64,000 bases of DNA from DATNBU01 sp964476185 (GCA_964476185.1 CAYYZO010000005.1:27493-91492); one strand, 5' to 3'; counted from the first letter of the stretch, positions 1 to 8,026 are shown. The notes: generated by a model from the letters alone, not told the origin. Numbers and translations: made by a program.

Positions 1-136
1 GCTGGGAGCCGAACTCGGTCTCGTACGGCGTCAGCACGCCGAAGATCTTCTGCACGCCGTGGAACGAAAACAGGAACCCGGTGACCATGCGCAGCAGCGC
101 ATAGGCCTCGTCAGTGTAGCGTTCGAGCCGGTTCAT
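1..136 (-). CDS. DoxX-family membrane protein, N-terminal fragment
   Basis: Reading leftwards from an ATG at 134-136, the frame stays open to the window edge and encodes 45 residues starting MNRLERYTDEAYALLRMV. The stretch LLRMVTGFLFSFHGVQKIFG is the typical first membrane helix of DoxX-family proteins, small four-helix membrane proteins of mostly unknown role. The gene lies 115 bases downstream of the carotenoid oxygenase on the same strand and could be co-transcribed with it. The rest of the gene is outside the window, so the assignment depends on this one helix. It is separate from the complete DoxX-like gene at 4233-4613. Confidence 0.6.
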   Translation of the reverse strand, partial: MNRLERYTDEAYALLRMVTGFLFSFHGVQKIFGVLTPYETEFGSQ

Positions 137-251
137 GCGCGCGTCGTACACCACGCGCCTCGCGGTCGTCCAGCGGTCCCGCGAAACCACCGGCACGGCG
201 GCGCCGCTCCGGGCAGCCGCCGTGCCGGCAGGACGGGCAGGATCCGCGGGC

Positions 252-1715
252 TCAGACGACGCCCGGCGCCCAGTTGCCGTGGAACCCGAGCGGCAGGCGG
301 TGCTTCAGCCGGCACTTCGCGAGCGGCTTCCCGGCCATGTCCTGCGCGTCGAGGATCGCGAGGTACGTGTCGTCGCGCGTGCCGTCGTACACCGTCGACA
401 ACACGAAGCCGTCGGCCTCGGTCGCGTCCGGCGTGCGCGGCGCGAAGACCGGCTCGCTCGGCCACTGCCACGCGCCGAAATCGTGGATCTCGTTGCGGCC
501 GCCCTGCCGGTCGTAGCGCACGAGCGTCGCCCACGTGTCCGTCGGATCGCCGCCGGCCGAGCGGTCGAGCGCAGCGTAGCCGTAGCGGTTGCGGTAGCCG
601 ACGAGGCGGTCGTCGAGGCGCGGGAACTCCGCGCCCCGCTCGTCGAGCTGGCGCTCGCTGCACGCGCCGGTCGCGAGGTCGAGCTCGTACAGGAACGGAA
701 CGGCCGAGAATCCGGGCACCGGGCGCCCGTCGCGCGCGCTGCGCAGCGTCTCGAGCAGCGCGCCGCCGTCGAGATAGGTGCAGGCGTCCATCACGATCCT
801 GCCGTCCTGCTCGTAGGCGTTGCCGGGGTGGAAGATGTAGCCCGGCGTCGGCGCCGTGAACCACTGCGTCTTCGCACCGGCCTCGCGGCGGCGCACTCCG
901 AAGCGAAGGCCGAGCTCCGGCTTCCACGAGATCGCGTCGTTGAAGCCGCCGCCGGTCAGCATCGGCGTCCCGTCGAAGTGGATCGCGCCCCAGACGAAGA
1001 TCGCGTAGTTCTCGGTGATCGCGATGTCGTGCGCCATCACGCAGTACGGCGCGTCGACGGCCTCGGCCACTGAGCACGTGCCGTCGGGCTCGACGACGTA
1101 GTACTGCAGGTACGGCTCGAACGGCTGGTAGCCGTGGATGATCATCTGCCCGGTGCGGCCGTCGATCTTCGGGTGGGCAGTCACGCTCATGCCGAGCATC
1201 TTCCCCTGGAAATCGTTGACGCCGACGGGGCCGAGCGTGCGGCGGTCGATCTCGAACGGGTAGGCGTTCTCGACCATCGCCATCAGCTTGCCGCCGTGGA
1301 AGACCACGTTCGTGTTCGGCTGCACGCGAAACGGGTCGACCGGATCGGCGACCTGCACGCCGATCGCGTTCATGCAGAAGCGGCCTTCGGCACGCTCGCG
1401 CAGCGTGGACGGGTGTTCGACCACGCGGCCGGTGTAGTGCACGCGGCCGTCGTCGATGCGCAGCGCGTGGACGAGGCCGTCGCCGTCGAACAGGTGAAGG
1501 GCGCGGTAGCCTTCGGCGGGCAGGATCTGCTGGGAAGGACCGTTGCGGAAGAACGTGCCGGAGAGTTCGCGCGGCACCTCGCCTTCGATGTCGGTGACTT
1601 CATAGCTGGTCTCGGTCGTGGACGGGCGCCAGGCGTTGATCCAGAACTGGCGCGCGTCGAGCGCCTCGGGGCGCGGGGTCGCGGTGTCGGAGGTAGCGGC
1701 GGTTGCGAGGCTCAT
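252..1715 (-). CDS. Carotenoid oxygenase (RPE65/CCD family)
   Basis: Predicted non-haem iron dioxygenase that cleaves a polyene or carotenoid-type double bond. The 487-residue product matches the usual family length (about 480-500). The four iron-binding histidines of the seven-bladed propeller are visible: H181 (VTAHPK), H229 (MAHDIAI), H296 (YIFHPGNA) and H479 (GFHGNWAPG). The N-terminal motifs GTFFRNGP and FDGDGLVH are also family hallmarks. I start at ATG 1713-1715 because AAGGAG lies about 8 bases upstream; a longer reading to 1814 adds an arginine-rich, non-conserved leader. It is divergent from pdxH. The substrate cannot be read from sequence; lignostilbene-type and apocarotenoid cleavage are both possible. 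No carotenoid biosynthesis gene is nearby. Confidence 0.9.
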   Translation of the reverse strand: MSLATAATSDTATPRPEALDARQFWINAWRPSTTETSYEVTDIEGEVPRELSGTFFRNGPSQQILPAEGYRALHLFDGDGLVHALRIDDGRVHYTGRVVEHPSTLRERAEGRFCMNAIGVQVADPVDPFRVQPNTNVVFHGGKLMAMVENAYPFEIDRRTLGPVGVNDFQGKMLGMSVTAHPKIDGRTGQMIIHGYQPFEPYLQYYVVEPDGTCSVAEAVDAPYCVMAHDIAITENYAIFVWGAIHFDGTPMLTGGGFNDAISWKPELGLRFGVRRREAGAKTQWFTAPTPGYIFHPGNAYEQDGRIVMDACTYLDGGALLETLRSARDGRPVPGFSAVPFLYELDLATGACSERQLDERGAEFPRLDDRLVGYRNRYGYAALDRSAGGDPTDTWATLVRYDRQGGRNEIHDFGAWQWPSEPVFAPRTPDATEADGFVLSTVYDGTRDDTYLAILDAQDMAGKPLAKCRLKHRLPLGFHGNWAPGVV

Positions 1716-1850
1716 CGGATCGCTCCTTGGAACGGCGCCGGGGCGGCGGGCACGGTCCGCGCCGCCGCGAGAAAGAGGGCGCCGGTTCGGGCGGCAGCAG
1801 GGTCCCCGCCGCACGAGGGCATCCGCCGGGATCCGACGGACGGCGCGGAA

Positions 1851-1879
1851 GTTAACAGAGTTAACACCGGGGCGTCAAC
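1851..1879. promoter_or_regulatory. GTTAAC repeat in a divergent promoter region
   Basis: GTTAAC-AGA-GTTAAC occupies 1851-1865, two copies of a six-base palindrome three bases apart, followed by a near copy GTCAAC at 1874-1879. The cluster is AT-rich in a very GC-rich background and lies between the divergent carotenoid oxygenase and pdxH genes. This suggests an operator for one or both. No regulator can be named. Confidence 0.35.
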
Positions 1880-1972
1880 CGGGATTTCGGGGATTTCGGG
1901 CAGGTTTTTGACCGCTCGGGCGGGCCTCCCTAGAAGGGCCGCGGACCCCCTTCCCGACCGCTGGAGCCGCCC

Positions 1973-2563
1973 ATGCCCGATCCGATCGTCCGTTTCCGTT
2001 CCTGGATGAAGGAGGCCGCCAAGGCCGGCGCGCCGATCCCCGAAGCCATGGTGCTCGCCACGGCCGACGCCAGGGGACGCCCGTCGGCGCGCTTCATCCT
2101 CCTCAAGGAAGCCAGCGCGCGCGGCTTCGTGTTCTACACGAACGACCAGAGCCGCAAGGGCGACGAGATGCGCGCGAACGACCAGGTCGCGCTCTGCTTC
2201 TACTGGGACGTCACCGGCAAGCAGGTGCGGATCGAGGGACGCGTGAAGCCGCTGCCCGCGGCCGAAGCCGACGACTACTGGGAGGAGCGCCCGGTCGGCA
2301 GCCGCTATGCGTCCGCGGCCTCCGAGCAAAGCCGTCCGATCGCTTCGCGCGCGCTGCTGACGAAGCGGTGCTCGCAGCTCGAGGCGAAGTACCCGGACGG
2401 CGACGTGCCGCGCCCTCCGCACTGGAAGGGCTACCTCGTCGTGCCCGCGGCGATCGAGTTCTGGATCCGCGCCGAGCCGCGCCTGCACAAGCGCGAGCTG
2501 TTCACTCGCGCTCGCGGCAAGGCCGGCGCCGGGCAGTGGAAGTCGACGATCCTGCAACCGTGA
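1973..2563 (+). CDS. pdxH: Pyridoxamine/pyridoxine 5'-phosphate oxidase
   Basis: FMN-dependent enzyme that oxidises pyridoxamine or pyridoxine 5'-phosphate to pyridoxal 5'-phosphate, the last step of vitamin B6 salvage and synthesis. The 196-residue product shows the family signatures: MVLATADARGRPSARFILLK, FYTNDQSRKG and VALCFYWD in the FMN-binding barrel, VRIEG, then RPPHWKGYLVVP and IEFWIRAEPRLHKR near the C terminus, where RLH contacts the substrate phosphate. The family's usual N-terminal extension is short here. A GGAG lies about 8 bases before the ATG. Its stop overlaps the start of the downstream ABC permease (GTGA), so translation is probably coupled even though the functions are unrelated. 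Confidence 0.95.
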   Translation: MPDPIVRFRSWMKEAAKAGAPIPEAMVLATADARGRPSARFILLKEASARGFVFYTNDQSRKGDEMRANDQVALCFYWDVTGKQVRIEGRVKPLPAAEADDYWEERPVGSRYASAASEQSRPIASRALLTKRCSQLEAKYPDGDVPRPPHWKGYLVVPAAIEFWIRAEPRLHKRELFTRARGKAGAGQWKSTILQP

Positions 2564-3330
2564 CGGGCGAGCGCGCGCGCTGGCGCGAGATCCTCTTCTA
2601 CCAGGCCTACTGCCAGCTCCGGCTCGAGTCGGAGCGACTCTACATCGGCTATCTCTGGTGGGCGCTCGAGACGATCCTCGAGATGCTCGTGCTGTACGCG
2701 GTGTTCGGCAGGCTGCTCGGCGCGCCGACCGGGAACTACCTGTCGTTCCTGCTGTGCGGGCTCGTCGCGTGGCGCTGGCTCGCGCAGAGCGTCGCGCGCG
2801 CCGCGCCCGCCATCCTCGCGAACCAGCCGCTCGCGTCGCAGGTGTTCGTGCCGAAGCTCGTCTTTCCCGTCGCGATGCTGCTGACGGACGCCGTCAAGTT
2901 CCTCGTCGGGCTCGTCGTGCTCGTCGTCTTCCTGCTGCTGGACGGGTTCGGGACGACGCCCGCCTGGGCGGCGTTCCCGCTGGTCCTGGCGACCGAGTTC
3001 CTGCTGATCGCGGCGCTCGCCCTCTGGGTCGCGGCGCTCGTTCCGTTCCTGCGCAGCATCCTCGTGGGGCTCGACGTGGCGCTGCGGTTCGGGATGTTCG
3101 CGTCGGGCGTGTTCTTCGACCTCTCGCGCGTCGGCGAGCCGGTCGCGTCGTGGCTCGCGTGGAATCCCGTCGCCATGCTGCTCGACGCGTGGCGGGGGGT
3201 GCTGATGCGGGGAGAATGGCCGGACTTCGCCGCCCTCGCGGCGATCGCGGCGGCATCGCTCGTCGCGATCGCCGGCGCCCGCTCGTTCGTGGCCGCGCGC
3301 GAGCTCGACTACCCGAGGCTTCCGGCATGA
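2560..3330 (+). CDS. ABC-2 type permease, polysaccharide exporter type (Wzm-like)
   Basis: Membrane subunit of an ABC exporter. The 256-residue product has the six-helix layout of ABC-2 permeases, beginning with an N-terminal amphipathic stretch and then WWALETILEMLVLYAVFGRLL, which resembles O-antigen or teichoic acid exporters (Wzm/KpsM/TagG). I place the start at GTG 2560-2562, overlapping the pdxH stop, because an upstream reading would run through pdxH out of frame. The stop overlaps the ATPase start by ATGA. The partner ATPase follows directly. No glycosyltransferases or polymerases are adjacent, so the exported glycan is unknown. Confidence 0.85.
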   Translation: MTGERARWREILFYQAYCQLRLESERLYIGYLWWALETILEMLVLYAVFGRLLGAPTGNYLSFLLCGLVAWRWLAQSVARAAPAILANQPLASQVFVPKLVFPVAMLLTDAVKFLVGLVVLVVFLLLDGFGTTPAWAAFPLVLATEFLLIAALALWVAALVPFLRSILVGLDVALRFGMFASGVFFDLSRVGEPVASWLAWNPVAMLLDAWRGVLMRGEWPDFAALAAIAAASLVAIAGARSFVAARELDYPRLPA

Positions 3331-4112
3331 CCGCCCGCACGAGCCAGCTCACGGACCAGCGCACGATCTTGCGCGTCCGCGACGTGGCCGTGCGGTACAT
3401 CCTGCGCGGTCGCATCTTCTCGCGCGGCGCGAGCGATCGCTGGGCGCTGACGCGCGTGTCGTTCGACCTGCACGCCGGCGAGACGCTCGGCATCGTCGGC
3501 CGCAACGGCGCCGGCAAGACGACGATGCTGCGGCTGCTGGCCGGCATCCTCGGCCCCGACCGCGGAACGATCGAGCGCGAGCCCGGCGTGCGCGCGTCGC
3601 TGCTCAGTCTCCAGGTCGGCTTCCTCCCGCAGCTGACCGGCCGCGAGAACGCGACGCTGTCGGGCATGCTGCTCGGCCTTCGCCGCGCCGAGGTCGCGCG
3701 CCGCATGGACGGGATCGTCGGGTTCGCCGGGCTCGAGAGCGTGATCGACGACCCGATCTCGACGTGGTCCGACGGCATGCGCGCGCGACTCGGCTTCTCG
3801 GTCGCGTTCCACGCCGATCCCGACCTGCTGCTGATCGACGAAGCGCTCGGCACCGGCGACGCCGCCTTCCACGAGAAGTCGGCAGCGGCCATGCGCGAGC
3901 GCATCCGTTCCGAACGCACCTGCGTTCTCGTCTCGCACGACGCGGCGACGATCCGGGAGCTTTGCGACCGCTGCGTCTGGATCGAGCGCGGGCGGGTGGC
4001 GGCCGCGGGATCGACGCACGAAGTGCTCGAGGCCTACGAGAAGGCGCTGCACGCGCCGCTCCTCGACGAGATCGACGCCGGCGCGACCGCCGCCGGCTGG
4101 CTCACCGTGTAG
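3327..4112 (+). CDS. ABC transporter ATPase, polysaccharide exporter type (Wzt-like)
   Basis: Cytoplasmic ATP-binding partner of the preceding permease (4-base ATGA overlap). The 261-residue product has Walker A GRNGAGKTT, a signature region WSDGMRARLGFSVAF and Walker B LLLIDEALGTGD. The SDGM signature followed by FSVAF and the GTGD ending of Walker B are typical of the Wzt/TagH/KpsT branch. There is no C-terminal carbohydrate-binding extension like those of some Wzt proteins, so this resembles the short form that exports capped or lipid-linked glycan without terminal recognition. The substrate is unknown. Confidence 0.88.
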   Translation: MTARTSQLTDQRTILRVRDVAVRYILRGRIFSRGASDRWALTRVSFDLHAGETLGIVGRNGAGKTTMLRLLAGILGPDRGTIEREPGVRASLLSLQVGFLPQLTGRENATLSGMLLGLRRAEVARRMDGIVGFAGLESVIDDPISTWSDGMRARLGFSVAFHADPDLLLIDEALGTGDAAFHEKSAAAMRERIRSERTCVLVSHDAATIRELCDRCVWIERGRVAAAGSTHEVLEAYEKALHAPLLDEIDAGATAAGWLTV

Positions 4113-4232
4113 GCATCCCCGACGCATCGCCCGCCGCCATGGCCCGGCCTCGTCCGGGTCGACATGCGGCGGTCCGGTCGACAAGATGGGCAGCGCGCGG
4201 CGACGCCGCTCCGGCGCCCGCGGGGAGGACCG

Positions 4233-4613
4233 ATGGAATCGATTCCGACGAAGGTGATCCGCATCCTGCTCGGGCTGCTGCTGCTCGTCGGCGGCCTCAA
4301 CAAGTTCGTCCCGGTGCTGCCCGACCCCGGACACAACGAAGCCGGCGCGGCGTTCCTCGGTGCGCTGGCCGCCACCGGCTACATGTTCCCGATCATCGGC
4401 CTCGTCGAGATCTTCTCCGGCGCCGCGTTCGTCGCGGGCCGCTTCGTCGCCCTCGCGGCCGTGCTGCTCGCGCCGATCGCCGTCAACATCGTGATGTTCC
4501 ACGTCGCGCTCGACCCGTCCGGCACCGGACCGGGACTCTTCGTCGGGGCCGCGAACATCTACCTGCTCGCCGTCAGCCTGCCGAAGTACCAGGACATGCT
4601 GATGCCTCGCTGA
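4233..4613 (+). CDS. DoxX-family small membrane protein
   Basis: A 126-residue protein with four hydrophobic segments: IRILLGLLLLVGGLNKFVP, FPIIGLVEIFSGAAFV, FVALAAVLLAPIAVNIVMFH and GLFVGAANIYLLAV. The first helix ending in LNKF and the conserved MFH after helix three are typical of DoxX-family proteins. GGGGAGG lies just before the ATG, which decides the start over upstream arginine-rich codons. It follows the ABC exporter by 120 bases and might be read through from it. Cellular role unknown. It is more compact than the partial DoxX gene at the window start. Confidence 0.8.
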   Translation: MESIPTKVIRILLGLLLLVGGLNKFVPVLPDPGHNEAGAAFLGALAATGYMFPIIGLVEIFSGAAFVAGRFVALAAVLLAPIAVNIVMFHVALDPSGTGPGLFVGAANIYLLAVSLPKYQDMLMPR

Positions 4614-5079
4614 GCGACGAGGCAACCCCGAGCCGGCCGCGGAGGCGCCCCTCGGCGAATGCCGGGGGGTTCTCGACGTTGATCAGCGTCGACGCCTCGA
4701 AGTTCTCGGGCGCCTGCCGATCGTCGCGGCCACCGAAGCTCGCGGCATCCGGGGCCGCCAACTCGACACGGAGCGTACTCGCGCAGGCGTACGGATCGTC
4801 TTCGCCGTACACCGAGCTGTCGTAGCCGAGCTTCTCCCATTTCCCCCGCGTGGCGGCGTCGGCGATCTCGCCGTCGTCGACGCGCAGCGTGCCCGGCGAG
4901 AGCCTCCCCCTCTTGGCCGGCTCCGGCGCAGGCGACGGCCTTGCCGTCGCCGTTTCTCGTCGCAGAGTGACCACGCGCACAGGAAGCGGATGGCATGGGC
5001 ATGGCGAGCCCGTGCCCGAAGGTCGCGCCGCGAAACCGGCGCCGCGCGACTGCCGCTTCGGCGTGCCGACGTCCTTCAT
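4573..5079 (-). CDS. Doubtful open frame, possible gene remnant
   Basis: A 168-residue minus-strand frame runs convergently into the DoxX gene and overlaps its end by 41 bases. The N-terminal half is arginine/proline-rich and looks non-coding. The stretch between about 4640 and 4890 has a more protein-like composition (for example GKWEKLGYDSSVYGEDDPYA and NFEASTLINVENPP). I recognise no family. It could be the tail of a decayed gene or simply an open frame in GC-rich DNA. No ribosome binding site is evident at the ATG. Confidence 0.2.
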   Translation of the reverse strand: MKDVGTPKRQSRGAGFAARPSGTGSPCPCHPLPVRVVTLRRETATARPSPAPEPAKRGRLSPGTLRVDDGEIADAATRGKWEKLGYDSSVYGEDDPYACASTLRVELAAPDAASFGGRDDRQAPENFEASTLINVENPPAFAEGRLRGRLGVASSLSEASACPGTSAG

Positions 5080-5124
5080 GCCTTTGGCCGCGCCGCACGC
5101 GTTCGACCAGGCGGGAGGTCAACC

Positions 5125-5179
5125 GGTGACGCATGTCACCCCAACGCAACCAACTGCGGAAAGAGATGACTCGGGTCAC
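5125..5179. promoter_or_regulatory. Two CRP/FNR-like inverted repeats
   Basis: Site 1 at 5125-5140 is GGTGACGCATGTCACC, which contains the GTGA-N6-TCAC core of CRP-family sites. Site 2 at 5167-5179 is TGACTCGGGTCAC, a weaker TGA-N6-TCAC. Their centres are 40 bases apart, close to four helical turns, and they lie about 80-130 bases before the start of the secreted nidogen-like gene. No regulator of this family is in the window, so this is a pattern-based suggestion. Confidence 0.4.
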
Positions 5180-5215
5180 GCGTCGGGCGGGGCTTTGCTG
5201 ATACCCGTCAGCGAC

Positions 5216-5232
5216 CTCCCGAAGTCCGGGAG
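5216..5232 (+). other. Leader hairpin before a ribosome binding site
   Basis: CTCCCG-AAGTC-CGGGAG forms a perfect six-base-pair stem with a five-base loop. It ends about 10 bases before the GGAGG of the 824-residue secreted protein. It could influence translation or message stability. It resembles no riboswitch class I know. Confidence 0.35.
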
Positions 5233-5256
5233 AGACGACGGTGGAGGATAACCCCG

Positions 5257-7731
5257 ATGATCAAGAAACGATGCGGCTCACGAACGGCGATTGCGGCGAC
5301 GATGGCGATCCTGGCGGGTCTGCCCTTTCCCTCGGCGGCAACGGCAGGCGACCCCACTGCGCTGCTCTTCCCGCTCGACGGCAGCTACACGCTCGTCGAC
5401 TTCTACGAGAACGGCGCTCCCGACCAGGGTAACGACGACGACTCGACGGGAATCCTGCTCAGCTTCCCGTTCGACCTCTACGGCGAGTCGTACTCGGACG
5501 CCTACATCAACAACAACGGCAACGTTTCGTTCGTCACGCCGTATGGATCCTACAGCTCGACCGGCTTCCCGGACCCTTCGTTCAAGATGGTCGCCCCGTT
5601 CTGGGCCGACGTGGACACCAGGTACGGCAACGGCCAGGTCTGGCACAAGCTGACAGCGAGCACGCTCGTCGTCACCTGGGACAACGTCGGCTACTACAGC
5701 GGCCACGGCGACCTGCGCAACACGTTCCAGCTCGCCATCTCGGACGGCAGTGATCCCACCATGGGCATCGGCAACAACGTCTGTTTCAGCTACTCCGACA
5801 TGGCCTGGACGACAGGCGACGCCTCCGGAGGCGCGGGGGGCTTCGGGGGAACGCCGGCCACCGCGGGCGCCAACCGCGGCAACGGCGTCGACTTCTTCCA
5901 GATCGGCCGCTTCGACCATGAAGGGACCGACTACGACGGGCCATCCGACAATGCGGACGGCATCAGTTATCTCGATGGCCGGACCTACTGCTTCAATGCG
6001 TCGTCGAACACGAACAACATCGCGCCGATCGCCTCCGGCTTCCCGGTCGGGAACGTCGTCGACCTCGACTGCTCGGCGGGCGACGTGCTCGACCTCGCCC
6101 TCTCGTTCCTGAGCCCCGAGGTCTTCCAGACGACGACCGTCGTCGTCGACGACGTGCACGGCGCGACGGCAGCCGGGCTCGCGATCGTCAACACCCCGGG
6201 CAACACCGCCACCGTCGCCCTCGACTGGGCTCCCGATTGTGCGGACGTCGGGTCCTGGCGTCTCGACTTCACGGCGACCGACGACCACGTGACGCCGGGC
6301 GAGACCGAAGTGAGCCTGACGGTCAACGTGATCCAGCCTTGCGGCAACGGCATCGTCAGCGGCGACGAGCAGTGCGACGACGGCAACACGGTGGACGGCG
6401 ACTGCTGCTCGTCCTCCTGCCAGATCGAGGAAGCCGGGACCGTCTGCCGGGAAGCCGTCAACGGCGTCTGCGACTCGGCGGAGGTCTGCGACGGAACGTC
6501 CGGAAGCTGTCCCGCCAACGTGTCGGCCCCCGCGGGGACGGCCTGCCCCGCGGACGGCAACCCCTGCACCGACGACGTCTGCGACGGCATCGGGGGATGC
6601 GGCGTCGCGAACACGGCCGGCTGCGACGACTCGCTCTACTGCAACGGCATCGACATCTGCGCGGGGGGAGTCTGCACGCACCCGGAACCGCCCTGCGGCG
6701 ACGCGGAATGCAGCACCTGCGACGAGGACAACGACGAATGCGGCGTCATCACCGCGGGTGTCTCGTGCGACGATGACGGCGACCAGTGCACGAACGACCA
6801 GTGCGACGGCCTCGGGGAATGCGCCCACCCGCCGATCGTCCTCGCACCCGCCTGCGACTGGATCATCGTGACCGGCTCCGATGCCCGCGCCGCCGGCGTG
6901 AAGACGCGCGCAAGCTCCAACGTGCGCGGAAGCGTCTGCGCGGATACCGCGGATGTCGGCGTTTCCTCGAGGCTGCTCGGCCCCGCGTCGTGGGCGCTGA
7001 TGGAAGACAGCGGCGATGCGGCGCGCGTGCGGTCGCTGGCCACCGTCGAGAACGGCAGCGTCGTGACCGCGGGCGGCTGCCTGGCCGGCTTCCGCGACTT
7101 CCCGATCTTCGGGACGACCCTCGACGGCGAGATCTGCTGCAGCGCGGGCAGCGTGGAGTTGCCCGGCGGGAACCCGGCCAACGTGATCAACGCCTGCGGC
7201 ACCGACAGCCTGCTGGGAGATTGCGAGGCCGCGCGCTCGCAAGTCGACGGTGACGTCGCCGAACTCGACGCGCTGGCGGCGACGCAGACGCACGGGTCGC
7301 TGTCGATCCAGCCGGGCCAGACGCACACCCTGCTGGTCGGACCGGGCCGGAACGTGATCGACTTCGACCGCATCAAGATCGGTCGCGGCGCGACGCTGGC
7401 GATCGACGCGCAGGGCAACAACGACGCCGTCGTGATCGTGCGCATGGGTCGCGGCTTCTCTGCCAAGAAGGGCGTCGGCGCCAAGAACGCTGCCCCGACC
7501 GTCGCGCTGCTCGGAGGCCTGCAGGCTCGCAACCTGCTCTTCTACGCGGTCGACGGAGGCTGCAGCGTCGGCCTCAACAACGTCGGCGCGGGCACGTTCT
7601 TCTGCCCCCAGGGACGCGTGCGCGTGCGAGTCGGATCGGAGTGGAGCGGCGCGATCGTCGCAGGCGGAGCCGTGGACATCGGCATCGGCGTCGAGTTCGC
7701 CCACGTTCCCTTCCTCGGCCTGGCCGAGTAA
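5257..7731 (+). CDS. Large secreted nidogen-like, cysteine-rich protein
   Basis: An 824-residue protein exported through a Sec signal peptide (basic MIKKRCGSRTA, hydrophobic core, AATAG cleavage region). Residues about 60-250 form a nidogen (NIDO)-like domain: INNNGNVSF, MVAPFWADVDTRYG, LVVTWDNVGYY and GRTYCFNA. A cadherin/Ig-like stretch follows (about 250-365). A cysteine-rich block (about 365-525) opens with the DUF4215 motif CGNGIVSGDEQCDDGN and continues with repeated NPCTDDVCDG and DDSLYCNGID units. The last 290 residues have few cysteines and end in a polymer-forming-like region (GGLQARNLLFYAV, GAIVAGGAVDIGIG). No sortase, PEP-CTERM or MYXO-CTERM tail is visible. Likely surface or matrix adhesion; inferred only. 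Confidence 0.8.
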   Translation: MIKKRCGSRTAIAATMAILAGLPFPSAATAGDPTALLFPLDGSYTLVDFYENGAPDQGNDDDSTGILLSFPFDLYGESYSDAYINNNGNVSFVTPYGSYSSTGFPDPSFKMVAPFWADVDTRYGNGQVWHKLTASTLVVTWDNVGYYSGHGDLRNTFQLAISDGSDPTMGIGNNVCFSYSDMAWTTGDASGGAGGFGGTPATAGANRGNGVDFFQIGRFDHEGTDYDGPSDNADGISYLDGRTYCFNASSNTNNIAPIASGFPVGNVVDLDCSAGDVLDLALSFLSPEVFQTTTVVVDDVHGATAAGLAIVNTPGNTATVALDWAPDCADVGSWRLDFTATDDHVTPGETEVSLTVNVIQPCGNGIVSGDEQCDDGNTVDGDCCSSSCQIEEAGTVCREAVNGVCDSAEVCDGTSGSCPANVSAPAGTACPADGNPCTDDVCDGIGGCGVANTAGCDDSLYCNGIDICAGGVCTHPEPPCGDAECSTCDEDNDECGVITAGVSCDDDGDQCTNDQCDGLGECAHPPIVLAPACDWIIVTGSDARAAGVKTRASSNVRGSVCADTADVGVSSRLLGPASWALMEDSGDAARVRSLATVENGSVVTAGGCLAGFRDFPIFGTTLDGEICCSAGSVELPGGNPANVINACGTDSLLGDCEAARSQVDGDVAELDALAATQTHGSLSIQPGQTHTLLVGPGRNVIDFDRIKIGRGATLAIDAQGNNDAVVIVRMGRGFSAKKGVGAKNAAPTVALLGGLQARNLLFYAVDGGCSVGLNNVGAGTFFCPQGRVRVRVGSEWSGAIVAGGAVDIGIGVEFAHVPFLGLAE

Positions 7732-7752
7732 GCCCCGGAAGGCAGCCGCCAG

Positions 7753-7783
7753 GGGGCGGCCCGGACGACTCCCGGGCCGCCCC
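7753..7783. terminator. Strong stem-loop after the secreted protein gene
   Basis: GGGGCGGCCCGG and CCGGGCCGCCCC pair perfectly over 12 bases around a 7-base loop, 21 bases after the stop at 7731. There is no following T-run on the plus strand. It may act as a processing or Rho-assisted end for the upstream gene. Confidence 0.5.
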
Positions 7784-7861
7784 GGAACGACGATCACCCC
7801 GGACCACGCGCGGACCGGGTGCCGGAGAAGCAACCCACCGCGTCGCTCTGCATGCAGCGCG

Positions 7862-7895
7862 AAAAAAGGGCCGGGCCTCTTTCGAGGCCCGGCCC
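7862..7895 (-). terminator. Intrinsic terminator of the TetR/small membrane protein operon
   Basis: A perfect 12-base-pair stem (7868-7879 with 7884-7895) closes a TTTC/GAAA tetraloop. Read on the minus strand it is followed at once by six T residues (7867-7862), the classic Rho-independent layout. It lies about 130 bases beyond the end of the small membrane protein gene at 8027 and faces that operon. Confidence 0.8.
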
Positions 7896-7919
7896 GACGC
7901 GATGACCGGAGCAGGTCGA

Positions 7920-7937
7920 CGATACGCCCCCGTATCG
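7920..7937. other. Perfect inverted repeat CGATACG-CCCC-CGTATCG
   Basis: A seven-base-pair stem with a four-base loop in the untranslated stretch between the minus-strand terminator and the small membrane protein gene. It is the third hairpin within 190 bases. It may be an additional transcript-end structure or a protein site; its function is unknown. Confidence 0.35.
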
Positions 7938-8026
7938 ACGAGCCCCGGCCGTTCGCGCACCGCCGGCGTTCCGCTCCTTTCCGCGCGAAACGCCGCTTTC
8001 CCCCGTCGGTTCTCCCCCCGGATCCC

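Larger units (their letters stand above)
4614..5256. other. 643-base stretch without a convincing gene
   Basis: Between the DoxX gene and the large secreted protein. It holds only the doubtful minus-strand frame, then two GTGA/TCAC-type inverted repeats (5125-5179), a small CTGA/TCAG stem (5199-5212), a hairpin at 5216-5232 and the GGAGG ribosome binding site of the next gene (about 5243-5247). The right half therefore looks like a long regulated leader. Confidence 0.5.

Noticed and set aside
5278..7833. 851-codon open frame on the minus strand opposite the secreted protein
   Set aside because: Arg/Ala/Val-rich shadow of the plus-strand gene; no recognisable motif, no ribosome binding site.
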